DNA of 64,000 bases from contig JAFLBE010000013.1 of the NCBI GenBank assembly GCA_017303995.1, forward strand, positions 1-64,000, written 5' to 3'. Both the position numbers and the translations under genes were made by a program. This stretch comes from Bacteroidota bacterium (lineage in GTDB: Bacteria > Bacteroidota > JABWAT01). A model generated the notes under the pieces. That model was not told the DNA's origin. It did no database searches and saw only the letters and a list, made by a program, of their open reading frames with translations. The stretch's first letter is position 1; each line of letters opens with the position of its first letter. This document shows, one piece after another, positions 28,495-36,721 of this stretch.

Positions 28495-31347
28495 TTATTT
28501 CAGCAAAACGAGTTTTAACGATATATTTTGCTGTCCCGCCGTTATCCTTACAAAATAAACTCCGGAAGTAAATCCGGCTCCAGTCACTGGAAAGTAATAA
28601 ATCCCGGCCTTCTTTTCTCCGTTTTCAATCAGTTTAACTTTTTGTCCCAATGAATTAAAAAGTTCAATTTTAAGTGTGGATTCCCTGGGCAGACTGATTT
28701 CGAGCTTGGTATCCGGATTAAAAGGATTCGGGTAAGCTTTTGCCAGAAGAATTCCATCCGGCGTTTCATTGAGTTCAATTTCCGGTGAGTAAGAAACCGT
28801 TCCGTCAAGATCAATTTGCTTTAGTCTGAAGATAGCCAGTGACGAGGGAAATGGGACAAGTGACGAAAATGAATAACTATGTATTTCGGTTGAAGTTCCT
28901 TTTCCTGCCACAAAGCCTAATTTTTCCCATTCATTGGACACTGAGCCTGTCGAAGTGTGGTCACTGAGCGGAGTCGAAGTGCCCGGTCCCTGAGCCTGTC
29001 GAAGGGCTGATTTTTGGATTTCCCACCCATAATTATTCGTTTCAGATGCTGTTTTCCAGTTTAGAGTAACCAATCCGTCAGAAAAAGATCCAGTGAAGTT
29101 AATCAATTCAACAGGAAGGGTTGTTCCCGTAACTTTAACGTCATCAAATGATAGGTTTCCCAGATTTTTGGTATAGGTGAATTTAAGTTTGGTTGAAGTG
29201 ATCAGCATTGGAAAAGAAACTGTCGTCCCGGTCGTTGCAAAGTTGGAGATGGTTACGACTTCAGTCCATAAACCTGAAGAACCGTTCAATTCTTCAACTT
29301 TAAAAGAGGATCCTGATGTAGATTGACCTTTATACCAAAACGAAAGTTGGGAAGGGGAAGAAAACACAGGCGAGATGATCTGGTCGCCTGTGTTATCGAA
29401 CCGAAGTGAAGGTGATAAAGCACCAAAATTTCCGGAAGTTGTATAGGTGCCAACACCAGTGAAGATCCAACCTGATGGAGCTGTTGACCCGGAAGCAAAT
29501 CCCTCACTTATCAAATCAGTTGAAACGGGTGCACTTGTTGTAAATGTCCCTTCGGCAACCGAGGAATACGAAATTGAAGATAGAACAACGTAAACATCGG
29601 CAAAATAGGCAGTTGATGGAAGCAAACCAGATAAAGTTACCGAATTTCCATCACCCCGGTAAACCAGTTTTCCGTCAGAATTAAGTTGGCTTGTTGCCAA
29701 TGAAAAATCAGAATTTGCCACCACTGATGAACTATTTCCGGAGGCAACAGAAGGACTTGACCCCTGTTTGACAAGCACTATCACATCATTTACTCCGGCA
29801 TCATAATCTGACGGGAGTGACCAGGACAAAGTGGCTCCGGATTGTGAAATACCTGAAGTTACAAATCCTGAAACCGGGCTGGTACTTCCTGTAGGTGTTG
29901 AACCGGAAACTGTTCCGCCGGAATTATTGAAATCACCGTTTCCTGAACCATTTAATTGAATAGTGTAAACCTGACTTGAAGTTGCAAGTGCAAGTGAAAT
30001 TGTGATGCTTCCAGTTGGAATTAACGATGAATTTGAAGATGTATACCTGATCTCAATAGAGTCGGCAATTCCCTTTGCAATGGTTTTATTTGTTGCAGGT
30101 TTGTAGCCAACTGTGAAGCCGGTTCCGGTGATACTTGCAGATTCAAGATTGGTGACTTTGGGTCCGGTATTGGTGAATTTAAGATAAAAACTTGAGGTTG
30201 TTCCAGACGGTTTTGCACCGAAAACTACATTGGTTGAAGAAATGGCCAGTTTTGGCTGATCTGGTCTGACAAGCCGGTTCACAAAATCATAAATCCGGTC
30301 AATGAATTCCGGGTGATCAACGAACGGATTTCGGTTTCCCTGCCAGGTCTGAACTCTACCATTTCGTGTTTTTTCATTGGCGTCAACCAGATCAGATTTC
30401 GCCCATTTTCTCAACGTTCCTTCAAAAGCTGTTGTCATGAAGTTTGAGTAATTCTGGTATCGGGTAATAAAATAAAAGAGGCTTCGGGTTGCATTTCCTT
30501 TGTGAACGTCACGGGGTTCAAATCCCGTTCCGCCAGTCGTTAATGTACCTCTTTGAGATCCGCCAACAGCCCAGGTTGGAATTCCGGTAACAATTCCGAA
30601 TGGGTAATTGCTTCTAACCTGATTGGCAGTTGCATTTGCAGGGAAAAGGTGATGCAAATCTGAATACATCGGCAAAACCGGATTTCCATTCACATCGTCA
30701 AACATAGATTGTGGCCAGGTGTGTTCAGCATTGAAATTATAGGGTGCTATAAAAGCATCTGCACGGCCGGTTACAGGTCCTTTTATGCCGGTGTAAACAC
30801 ATTCAATTGTGTCCTGAAAGTCATAATCATCAGCTGTGGCATACATATATTCCCGCATCTGGTCGTAGGAAGAACTTGCACTTGTTGAGTGGGCATTATA
30901 ACCTCTCCCGGTTATAGCCTGAAGCGTATCTCTGAGCTGATTATCCCATAAGTTTTGGGTTGTAGAATAGTAACTTCCATTGTCTGAATAATAAACAGAA
31001 GCCGTAACTGTTAAAATAAAGGATTGCAGAGTCGTTGGAATCGTAATAAAAACACGTTCACTGTAAGTGATGTTGTGTGGCGCTTTTATTCGGATCCAGA
31101 CTTTTTTTGATGAATTAGCAGGAATAACTGATGCCTCAGCCCGTAGGGTAAAAGCAGAATCTGAACTGGAAAGTGAACCGATCGTGACAGCAGTTGTAGT
31201 CGGATTGTTAACTGTAACAAACAGACTGTCTTTAACATTGGCTGGTTTTGAACCAAATCCAATGGTTTTTGTGGATAGAGTGACCTGCGAAAAGGAAACA
31301 GAAATTCCGGAAAGCAGGCAGGCAAGAAGGAGAAATGTGGGTTTCAA
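28495..31347 (-). CDS. Secreted endonuclease I with T9SS sorting domain
   Basis: A 950-residue T9SS cargo. It must start at a TTG (31347): no in-frame ATG precedes it and this start preserves a signal peptide (MKPTFLLLACLLSG..SFSQ). Order: Ig-like domain (about 22-115); EndA/endonuclease I domain (about 130-350) with the signatures FNAEHTWPQS and DLHHLFPA holding the beta-beta-alpha metal site; an Ig-like domain (about 365-470); a Ser/Gly/Thr linker; a fibronectin-like domain; a carbohydrate-binding-like beta-sandwich; a FN3-like C-terminal module; and a sorting domain with YPNPFNP near 872. Endonuclease I enzymes cut DNA or RNA non-specifically. Odd feature: residues about 780-804 derive from a dispersed palindromic repeat (listed separately). 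TATCTTTG on the minus strand at 31380-31373 may be a -7 element. Confidence 0.9.
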   Translation of the reverse strand: MKPTFLLLACLLSGISVSFSQVTLSTKTIGFGSKPANVKDSLFVTVNNPTTTAVTIGSLSSSDSAFTLRAEASVIPANSSKKVWIRIKAPHNITYSERVFITIPTTLQSFILTVTASVYYSDNGSYYSTTQNLWDNQLRDTLQAITGRGYNAHSTSASSSYDQMREYMYATADDYDFQDTIECVYTGIKGPVTGRADAFIAPYNFNAEHTWPQSMFDDVNGNPVLPMYSDLHHLFPANATANQVRSNYPFGIVTGIPTWAVGGSQRGTLTTGGTGFEPRDVHKGNATRSLFYFITRYQNYSNFMTTAFEGTLRKWAKSDLVDANEKTRNGRVQTWQGNRNPFVDHPEFIDRIYDFVNRLVRPDQPKLAISSTNVVFGAKPSGTTSSFYLKFTNTGPKVTNLESASITGTGFTVGYKPATNKTIAKGIADSIEIRYTSSNSSLIPTGSITISLALATSSQVYTIQLNGSGNGDFNNSGGTVSGSTPTGSTSPVSGFVTSGISQSGATLSWSLPSDYDAGVNDVIVLVKQGSSPSVASGNSSSVVANSDFSLATSQLNSDGKLVYRGDGNSVTLSGLLPSTAYFADVYVVLSSISYSSVAEGTFTTSAPVSTDLISEGFASGSTAPSGWIFTGVGTYTTSGNFGALSPSLRFDNTGDQIISPVFSSPSQLSFWYKGQSTSGSSFKVEELNGSSGLWTEVVTISNFATTGTTVSFPMLITSTKLKFTYTKNLGNLSFDDVKVTGTTLPVELINFTGSFSDGLVTLNWKTASETNNYGWEIQKSALRQAQGPGTSTPLSDHTSTGSVSNEWEKLGFVAGKGTSTEIHSYSFSSLVPFPSSLAIFRLKQIDLDGTVSYSPEIELNETPDGILLAKAYPNPFNPDTKLEISLPRESTLKIELFNSLGQKVKLIENGEKKAGIYYFPVTGAGFTSGVYFVRITAGQQNISLKLVLLK
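28937..29010. repeat. Intergenic-type palindromic repeat inside the endonuclease I gene
   Basis: Three tandem related units on the plus strand: CACTGAGCCTGTCGAAGTG, GTCACTGAGCGGAGTCGAAG and CCCTGAGCCTGTCGAAGGG. This is the widespread CTGAGCCTGTCGAAG dispersed element normally found between genes; a degenerate intergenic relative occurs near 2164-2192 (TTCGACACTTCGGCAGGCT). Here it lies in frame and encodes, on the minus strand, ALRQAQGPGTS..TSTGSVS. Confidence 0.85.
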
Positions 31348-31657
31348 AATTGACTGCGATTTAATTTGTTAACAAAGATAAGTGATGATTTCTGACTTTG
31401 TTGTGCTTTGAAACAGGACATCCTTCTCAAAATGAACTTTTCACGTCTTTTTACAACTTTTAGAAAAAAATCTTTGTTAATGGTTTTGCAGGGATAAAAA
31501 CAAAAGCTTAGTAGAGTCTTTAAAAGGATATGTGACCAAGGTGACGTGACTTTTTATCACCTCTTACAGCGTAAAACGTACAACTTACCCCGTAAAGCGT
31601 TCCAGGTTTCCGGTTCGGGTCTTTTTTTGTATCTTTACCGCATCTATATTGGAAGTT
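31348..31657. other. Gap between divergent endonuclease I and lipA genes
   Basis: No gene seen. It is AT-rich, with a direct-repeat-like fragment near 31562-31605 (GTAAAACGTACAACTTACC, related to the element at 38285-38343) and TATCTTTA near 31630 that could be a -7 promoter element for lipA. Confidence 0.5.
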
Positions 31658-32563
31658 ATGATTCAGGATAAACCAGTCAGTATTAAAAAGCCGGATTGGC
31701 TTAAAATTACACCACCGGGTGGTGAACGTTATCAGCAGATCAAAGGGCTGGTAAACGATAATAAATTATCAACAGTCTGCCAGGAAGCCAAATGTCCCAA
31801 CATGTCTGAATGCTGGGGTGGTGGTACGGCTACTTTTATGATTCTAGGTAAAACCTGTACCCGAGGCTGCCGGTTCTGCCACATTAATACGGCAAAGCAG
31901 GGTGAAGATGTAGATCCGCTTGAGCCAGCAAAAATTGCACATTCTGCAGCAGTGATGAAACTGGAATATGTGGTTCTTACCATGGTTGACCGTGATGATC
32001 TTGAGGATGGCGGTGCAGGTCAGGTTGCAGCAACTATTTCGGCTATCCGAAGGCAGGATCCGAAAAAAATGATTGAAATTCTCGCTGGTGATTTTCGTGG
32101 AAATTTCGATCAGGTAAAAATTGTAGCAGATGCCAACCCGGAAGTTTATGCCCATAATGTCGAAACAACCCGTGCTTTGACTCCAAAAGTCAGGGATGTC
32201 CGCTGCAGTTACGATCAGTCACTTTCTATATTAAACTGGGTGAAAACAAATTACCCGCATCAGTTTACCAAATCTTCCATCATGGTTGGCCTTGGTGAGA
32301 CAAAAGCAGAAGTTATTCAAACGATGCAGGATTTAAGAGCCAATCACGTTGACATTCTGACCATTGGTCAATATCTGCAGCCAACATCCTGGCATCTTGA
32401 AGTCCAGGAATATGTTCACCCTGATGTTTTCAAAGAATACGAAAAATTAGGTCGTGAAATGGGATTTTTATATGTTGCATCCGGTCCGTTGGTAAGAACT
32501 TCTTACCGGGCAGGGGAGTTATTTGTCAAAGGAATGATTGAAGAGCGACGAATGGTCAGGTGA
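31658..32563 (+). CDS. lipA: Lipoyl synthase
   Basis: A 301-residue radical-SAM enzyme that inserts two sulfurs into protein-bound octanoyl groups to form lipoyl cofactors. Auxiliary-cluster cysteines are C41, C46, C52 (CQEAKCPNMSEC) and the radical-SAM triad is C67, C71, C74 (CTRGCRFC). The C-terminal RTSYRAGE supplies the conserved Ser ligand of the auxiliary cluster. I use the ATG at 31658; a TTG at 31649 would add three residues, and the GGAAG between them makes either possible. It stands 238 bases before the E1-E2 genes, whose E2 has two lipoyl domains, so the cofactor and its carrier are encoded together. lipB is not in the window. Confidence 0.96.
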   Translation: MIQDKPVSIKKPDWLKITPPGGERYQQIKGLVNDNKLSTVCQEAKCPNMSECWGGGTATFMILGKTCTRGCRFCHINTAKQGEDVDPLEPAKIAHSAAVMKLEYVVLTMVDRDDLEDGGAGQVAATISAIRRQDPKKMIEILAGDFRGNFDQVKIVADANPEVYAHNVETTRALTPKVRDVRCSYDQSLSILNWVKTNYPHQFTKSSIMVGLGETKAEVIQTMQDLRANHVDILTIGQYLQPTSWHLEVQEYVHPDVFKEYEKLGREMGFLYVASGPLVRTSYRAGELFVKGMIEERRMVR

Positions 32564-32567
32564 CAAG

Positions 32568-32680
32568 TGGTAAGTGATAAGTTATAAGTTAAAAGTTATA
32601 AGTGGTAATTCAAGGTCATTAAGGCTGTCATCCCGGACTTAGCCTGCCCCGAATGCTTTCGGGGATCCGGGATCCATGCC
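32568..32680. repeat. Composite repeat: AAGTTATAAGT tract plus CCCCGAA hairpin
   Basis: ACAAGTGGTAAGTGATAAGT and further TATAAGTT units (32568-32610), then CCCCGAA-TGC-TTTCGGGG (about 32648-32665) inside a GGGATCCGGGATCC context. It lies directly after the lipA stop. Confidence 0.8.
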
Positions 32681-32737
32681 TTTTCTCATAGTTTTTTCAA
32701 AGAATATATAGTGTCCTTTTTCACGGTGTTTTCACTC

Positions 32738-32768
32738 TTTGCATTTTAAACTCTGACTTGTATTTTCG
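32738..32768 (+). promoter_or_regulatory. Predicted promoter of the E1-E2 dehydrogenase genes
   Basis: TTTG (32738-32741), exactly 19 bases, then TATTTTCG (32761-32768), seven of eight to TAnnTTTG. AGGAGAGA lies 8 bases before the E1 alpha ATG. Confidence 0.55.
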
Positions 32769-32801
32769 CACACAATAAATCTGTTAATCAGGAGAGAGTC
32801 C

Positions 32802-33908
32802 ATGGCCAAAGCGCCAAAACTGCCAGTTCACCAAATTCTTGATGAAAACGGCGAACTTCTGAAAGGTGCATCAGTTCCTGATATGCCCAAGGAAGATATC
32901 GTCGAACTGTTCAAAACCATATTAAAAGTCAGGGTTATCGATTCCCGGATGTTTAAAATGCAGAGACAGGGCAGAATTGCCTTTTATATGGCAACTCAGG
33001 GTGAAGAAGCCACTCACGTGGGAACTGCCTATGCCTTGAAACCTCAGGATTGGATGTTTCCGCAATACCGGGAGCACGGTGCTGCCTTCGTGAGGGGATT
33101 AACTCTTCAACAATTTATCAATCAGATTTTTGGTAACTCCGGTGACTTGAACAAAGGCCGCCAAATGCCAATGCATTGGGGAAGCCGAAACCTGAATCTG
33201 GTTACGATTTCTTCTCCGCTTGGAACTCAGATTCCGCAATGTGCCGGTGCCGCTTACGCCATGAAAATCAAAAAGAAAGATTCCGTAGCCCTTGCTTTCT
33301 TCGGTGAAGGAACCACATCTGAAGGTGATTTCCATGCCGGATTAAACTTTGCTGGTGTTTACAAAGCGCCTGCCATCTTTTTTTGCCGGAATAATGGCTG
33401 GGCCATTTCAACACCGTTTCACCGTCAGACCGCAGCCGAAAATATCGCAGTAAAAGCTGTTGCATACGGTATTGAAGGCGTTCGTGTGGATGGAAATGAT
33501 TTATTCGCTGTCATCGACATTGTTCGCCAGGCCCGGGAACGTGCTGTAAAAGGCAACGGACCCACCTTAATTGAAGCTTTGACTTACCGGTTAAGTTCAC
33601 ATTCAACTTCCGACGATCCGTCTGCCTACAGAAGTGAAGAAAAAGATGACGGACCCTGGAAATTAAAAGAACCTGCCGTCAGACTCAGAAAATTTCTTGG
33701 GAATCAGGGACTTTGGTCAATGAAGGAAGAACAGGATTGGGAAAAAGCCTGTGAAAAAGAATTGCTTGATGCCATAAAAGTTGCTGAAAATACACCAAAA
33801 CCTGAAATGGATGCTCTTTTTGAAGATATTTTTGATGAATTGCCCTGGAATCTCAGGGAACAGAAAAGTCAGTTGATCACCTTTTTGAAAAATGAAGGGA
33901 AACGCTGA
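32802..33908 (+). CDS. 2-oxoacid dehydrogenase E1 alpha subunit
   Basis: A 368-residue thiamine-diphosphate subunit of a lipoate-dependent 2-oxoacid dehydrogenase. ThDP-binding block FFGEGTTSEGDFHAG..FFCRNNGWAIS matches the GDG..NN pattern. The phosphorylation-loop region YRLSSHSTSDDPSAYR and the IAFYMATQGEEATHVG block resemble branched-chain 2-oxoacid dehydrogenase E1 alpha more than the pyruvate enzyme. Strong AGGAGAGA ribosome-binding site. First of three tightly packed genes (E1 alpha, E1 beta, E2). I expect branched-chain 2-oxoacids as substrate, but some bacteria use this type for pyruvate, and no other pyruvate dehydrogenase is visible here. Confidence 0.93.
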   Translation: MAKAPKLPVHQILDENGELLKGASVPDMPKEDIVELFKTILKVRVIDSRMFKMQRQGRIAFYMATQGEEATHVGTAYALKPQDWMFPQYREHGAAFVRGLTLQQFINQIFGNSGDLNKGRQMPMHWGSRNLNLVTISSPLGTQIPQCAGAAYAMKIKKKDSVALAFFGEGTTSEGDFHAGLNFAGVYKAPAIFFCRNNGWAISTPFHRQTAAENIAVKAVAYGIEGVRVDGNDLFAVIDIVRQARERAVKGNGPTLIEALTYRLSSHSTSDDPSAYRSEEKDDGPWKLKEPAVRLRKFLGNQGLWSMKEEQDWEKACEKELLDAIKVAENTPKPEMDALFEDIFDELPWNLREQKSQLITFLKNEGKR

Positions 33909-33909
33909 T

Positions 33910-34884
33910 ATGCCAATTATGAACATGATTGAAGCCATCAATAATGCACTTCATCTTTCATTTGAACGTGACCCTGATGTGGTTGCATTCGGTGAAGATT
34001 CCGGTTATTACGGCGGGGTTTTCAGAGCAACAAAAGGACTTCAGGAAAAATACGGAACAGAACGTTGCTTTGATGCACCAATTTGTGAACAGGGCATCGC
34101 AGGTTTTGCTTTTGGCCTCGCTTTGTACGGGTTAAAACCCGTTGCTGAAATCCAGTTTTCAGATTATATGTATCCGGCTTTTGACCAGATTGTAAATGAA
34201 ATTGCAAAATCCCGTTATCGTTCAGGCGGACAGTGGCCGGTTCCGATGGTGATCAGAACGCCTTATGGGGGTGGTATCAACGGTGGTTTGTACCATTCAC
34301 AGTCACCTGAAAGTTTTTATACACATGCTCCCGGAATTAAAATAGTTATTCCATCCGATCCGTACGAAGCAAAGGGATTGTTGCTTGCGTCAATAAAAGA
34401 CCAGAATCCGGTTCTGTTTTTCGAGCCGAAGAAAATCTACCGGTCATCAAAAGCTGATGTACCAACTGATTATTACGAAATTCCACTCTCAAAAGCGAGA
34501 ATTGCAAAAGAGGGAAGTCAGGTCACTCTGATCGGCTGGGGAGCTATCCATCATGTGAATATGGATGCTGCAAAACTGGCTGAAAAAGAAGGAATTTCAA
34601 TTGAAGTAATCGATTTAAGAACGATTATTCCTTACGATATTGAAACCCTGGATGCTTCCGTCAAAAAAACCGGTCGTTGTGTGATTGTTCATGAAGCACC
34701 CAGAACTTCCGGATTTGGTGCAGAACTTTCTGCAACTTTGCATGAACGGAATATGCTGCACCTCCACGCCCCGATTCAAAGAATGACTGGTTGGGATACG
34801 CACTATCCGTTTTCCTTTGATTATGAATATTATCCGAATCCGAAAAGGATTCTCTGGGCCATTAAACAAACACTTGAATTCTGA
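33910..34884 (+). CDS. 2-oxoacid dehydrogenase E1 beta subunit
   Basis: A 324-residue partner of E1 alpha forming the alpha2beta2 decarboxylase. Start at ATG 33910, one base after the E1 alpha stop, with GAAGGGA about 10 bases upstream; an ATG at 33892 inside E1 alpha is less likely. Signatures: VAFGEDSGYYGGVFRATKGL, the FDAPICEQGIAGFAFGLAL block, the QFSDYMYPAFDQIVNE helix, and a C-terminal transketolase-like half with RTIIPYD and VIVHEAPRTSGFGAE. The close match of these blocks to branched-chain E1 beta supports the same reading as for E1 alpha. It ends exactly where the E2 ATG begins (A shared). Confidence 0.94.
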   Translation: MPIMNMIEAINNALHLSFERDPDVVAFGEDSGYYGGVFRATKGLQEKYGTERCFDAPICEQGIAGFAFGLALYGLKPVAEIQFSDYMYPAFDQIVNEIAKSRYRSGGQWPVPMVIRTPYGGGINGGLYHSQSPESFYTHAPGIKIVIPSDPYEAKGLLLASIKDQNPVLFFEPKKIYRSSKADVPTDYYEIPLSKARIAKEGSQVTLIGWGAIHHVNMDAAKLAEKEGISIEVIDLRTIIPYDIETLDASVKKTGRCVIVHEAPRTSGFGAELSATLHERNMLHLHAPIQRMTGWDTHYPFSFDYEYYPNPKRILWAIKQTLEF

Positions 34885-36476
34885 TGGAGAAAAACATGAA
34901 ATCCTGGCAGTTTTTGCTTCCGGATATTGGTGAAGGAACCGCAGAAGGCGAGATCGTGAAATGGTATGTGAAGGAAGGGGATTCCATCACCGAAGATCAG
35001 CCTATGGTAGAAGTCATGACGGATAAGGCAACTGTTGTCATTCCATCCCCCAAAAATGGAAAAGTTTCCCGGTTATTTGGCAAAATTGGCGATATCATAG
35101 CCGTTCATTCTCCTTTGCTTGAAATTAATTTGGCGGATTCTGAAGTAAATGCTGAAGCCGTTTCTGAAGCTGAAATGGAACTTGAATCGTTTTCTCCGCT
35201 TTTCGAAAAATCACCGGAATCAGACAGTGAATCCTTTGAATTTCTTCTGCCGGATATTGGCGAAGGAACTGCCGAAGGTGAAATTGTAAAATGGTACGTT
35301 CAGGAAGGTGATCTGATTGTAGAAGATCAGCCGATGGTTGAAGTCATGACAGATAAGGCAACCGTTGTGATTCCTTCGCCAAAAAAAGGAAAAGTTACCC
35401 GTCTTTATGGTCCGGTCGGAACGCTGATTGAAGTTCATAAACCGTTGCTTTCGATACAGATTTTGTCTGAACCTGCCAAGAATGGAAAACCCTCAGCGAA
35501 AGAAAGTCAACCTGAATCCAAAGTCATTTCATCTCCAGTTACAGCATCGGTTAAAAATGGTGGAAGTGTTCTGGCAACACCCGCAACCCGTAAACTTGCC
35601 AGAAATTTAAATGTGGATCTGACTTTGGTTGCAGGTTCAGGTAAAAATGGCCGGATCACAGATGAGGATGTGAAAAATGCTCAGACCGGAATTCAAAAAC
35701 CTGCTGTTGCCGTTCATGCCGTTTCGAATCCTAAATCGGTTCAACCACCGGTTTCATCTCAATCTGTTTCAGGTTTGATTGAAGAAATTCCGTTTGCCGG
35801 CATCAGGAAAAAAATTGCAGACAAAATGGTTCAATCCGTTTTTACTGCGCCGCACTTTACTTATATGGATGAAGTGGATGTCACTGCTCTGGTTGAAATG
35901 CGTGAAAAGCTGAAACCTCTGGCAGAAAAAGAAGGTTTGAAACTTACTTACATGCCTTTTATGTTGAAGGCATTGGTTGAATCCCTGAAAAGAAATCCGA
36001 TTTGTAATGCAACTTTGGATGAAGCAGCAAAAGTTATCCGGGTGAAAAAGTATTACAACATTGGTATCGGGATGGATACGCCTAACGGACTTATTGTTGC
36101 AGTGTTAAAAGATCTGGATAAAAAATCCATTTTCGAGATTGCCAGAGAACTTAAAGATCTGGCAGACCGCACCAAATCCGGACAAATTCGCCCGGATGAA
36201 TTGCGAGACAGCACATTTACGATTTCAAATGTGGGTGCTGTTGGTGGTTTGATGGCTACTCCTGTTATCAATTTCCCGGAAGTTGCCATCATGGCGCCGG
36301 GAAAAATTCAGCAAAGACCGGTTGTGATTGACGGAAAGTTGGAAATCAGATGGATGATGTATCATTCGTGGAGTTGTGATCACCGTGTTGTTGATGGCGC
36401 TGATGCAGTTCGTTGCGGAAATGATTTCACCCGTTTTCTCTCGCAACCTGAATGGTTGCTTGTCAATTTAAGGTGA
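34884..36476 (+). CDS. Dihydrolipoamide acyltransferase E2 with two lipoyl domains
   Basis: A 530-residue E2 core. It starts at ATG 34884 overlapping the E1 beta stop by one base; ATG 34896 (MKSWQFLLPDIGEG) is the alternative. Two lipoyl domains (about 8-80 and 117-190) carry lipoylated lysines K48 and K158 within identical VMTDKATVVIPSPK contexts. An acidic linker follows the first and a Pro/Ser/Val linker the second. The peripheral-subunit-binding domain (about 230-268; TPATRKLARNLNVDL) is followed by a second linker and the catalytic domain (about 300-530) with HRVVDGADA giving H500 and D504. The product transfers acyl groups from lipoyl to CoA. The near-identical lipoyl repeats suggest recent duplication or gene conversion. 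Confidence 0.95.
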   Translation: MEKNMKSWQFLLPDIGEGTAEGEIVKWYVKEGDSITEDQPMVEVMTDKATVVIPSPKNGKVSRLFGKIGDIIAVHSPLLEINLADSEVNAEAVSEAEMELESFSPLFEKSPESDSESFEFLLPDIGEGTAEGEIVKWYVQEGDLIVEDQPMVEVMTDKATVVIPSPKKGKVTRLYGPVGTLIEVHKPLLSIQILSEPAKNGKPSAKESQPESKVISSPVTASVKNGGSVLATPATRKLARNLNVDLTLVAGSGKNGRITDEDVKNAQTGIQKPAVAVHAVSNPKSVQPPVSSQSVSGLIEEIPFAGIRKKIADKMVQSVFTAPHFTYMDEVDVTALVEMREKLKPLAEKEGLKLTYMPFMLKALVESLKRNPICNATLDEAAKVIRVKKYYNIGIGMDTPNGLIVAVLKDLDKKSIFEIARELKDLADRTKSGQIRPDELRDSTFTISNVGAVGGLMATPVINFPEVAIMAPGKIQQRPVVIDGKLEIRWMMYHSWSCDHRVVDGADAVRCGNDFTRFLSQPEWLLVNLR

Positions 36477-36525
36477 GGAATTGGTTACAATTTACTGGTC
36501 ACGCATCACGGGGTAAAATCCTATT

Positions 36526-36570
36526 GTCATCCTGAGTATCCGTCGAAAGACGGATGTATCGAAGGATGAA
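36526..36570. repeat. Two-tier hairpin repeat (CATCCTGAG type)
   Basis: Inner stem ATCCGTC-GAAA-GACGGAT (36538-36555) with a GNRA-type loop, outer stem CATCCT / AGGATG. It belongs to the CATCCTGAG..CGAAGGAT dispersed repeats common in this bacterial group. It lies between the E2 and E3 genes, where the gap otherwise shows only AT-rich sequence. Confidence 0.8.
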
Positions 36571-36721
36571 CCGTTAAGCCTTAATACCTTTTTCAAGACA
36601 ACACTTCGATAAAATTTTGCCCCGGAATCCGTGACAAAATCACTCAGTGTGACAACAAATTAAATAATGGAATTTATCTCCAAACTTTTTTCTCTACTAT
36701 ATTATATAGGGTTCTACAATC

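Noticed and set aside
36526-36570. Terminator after E2
   Set aside because: The hairpin is strong but no T run follows on either strand, and it matches a dispersed repeat family; listed as a repeat instead.
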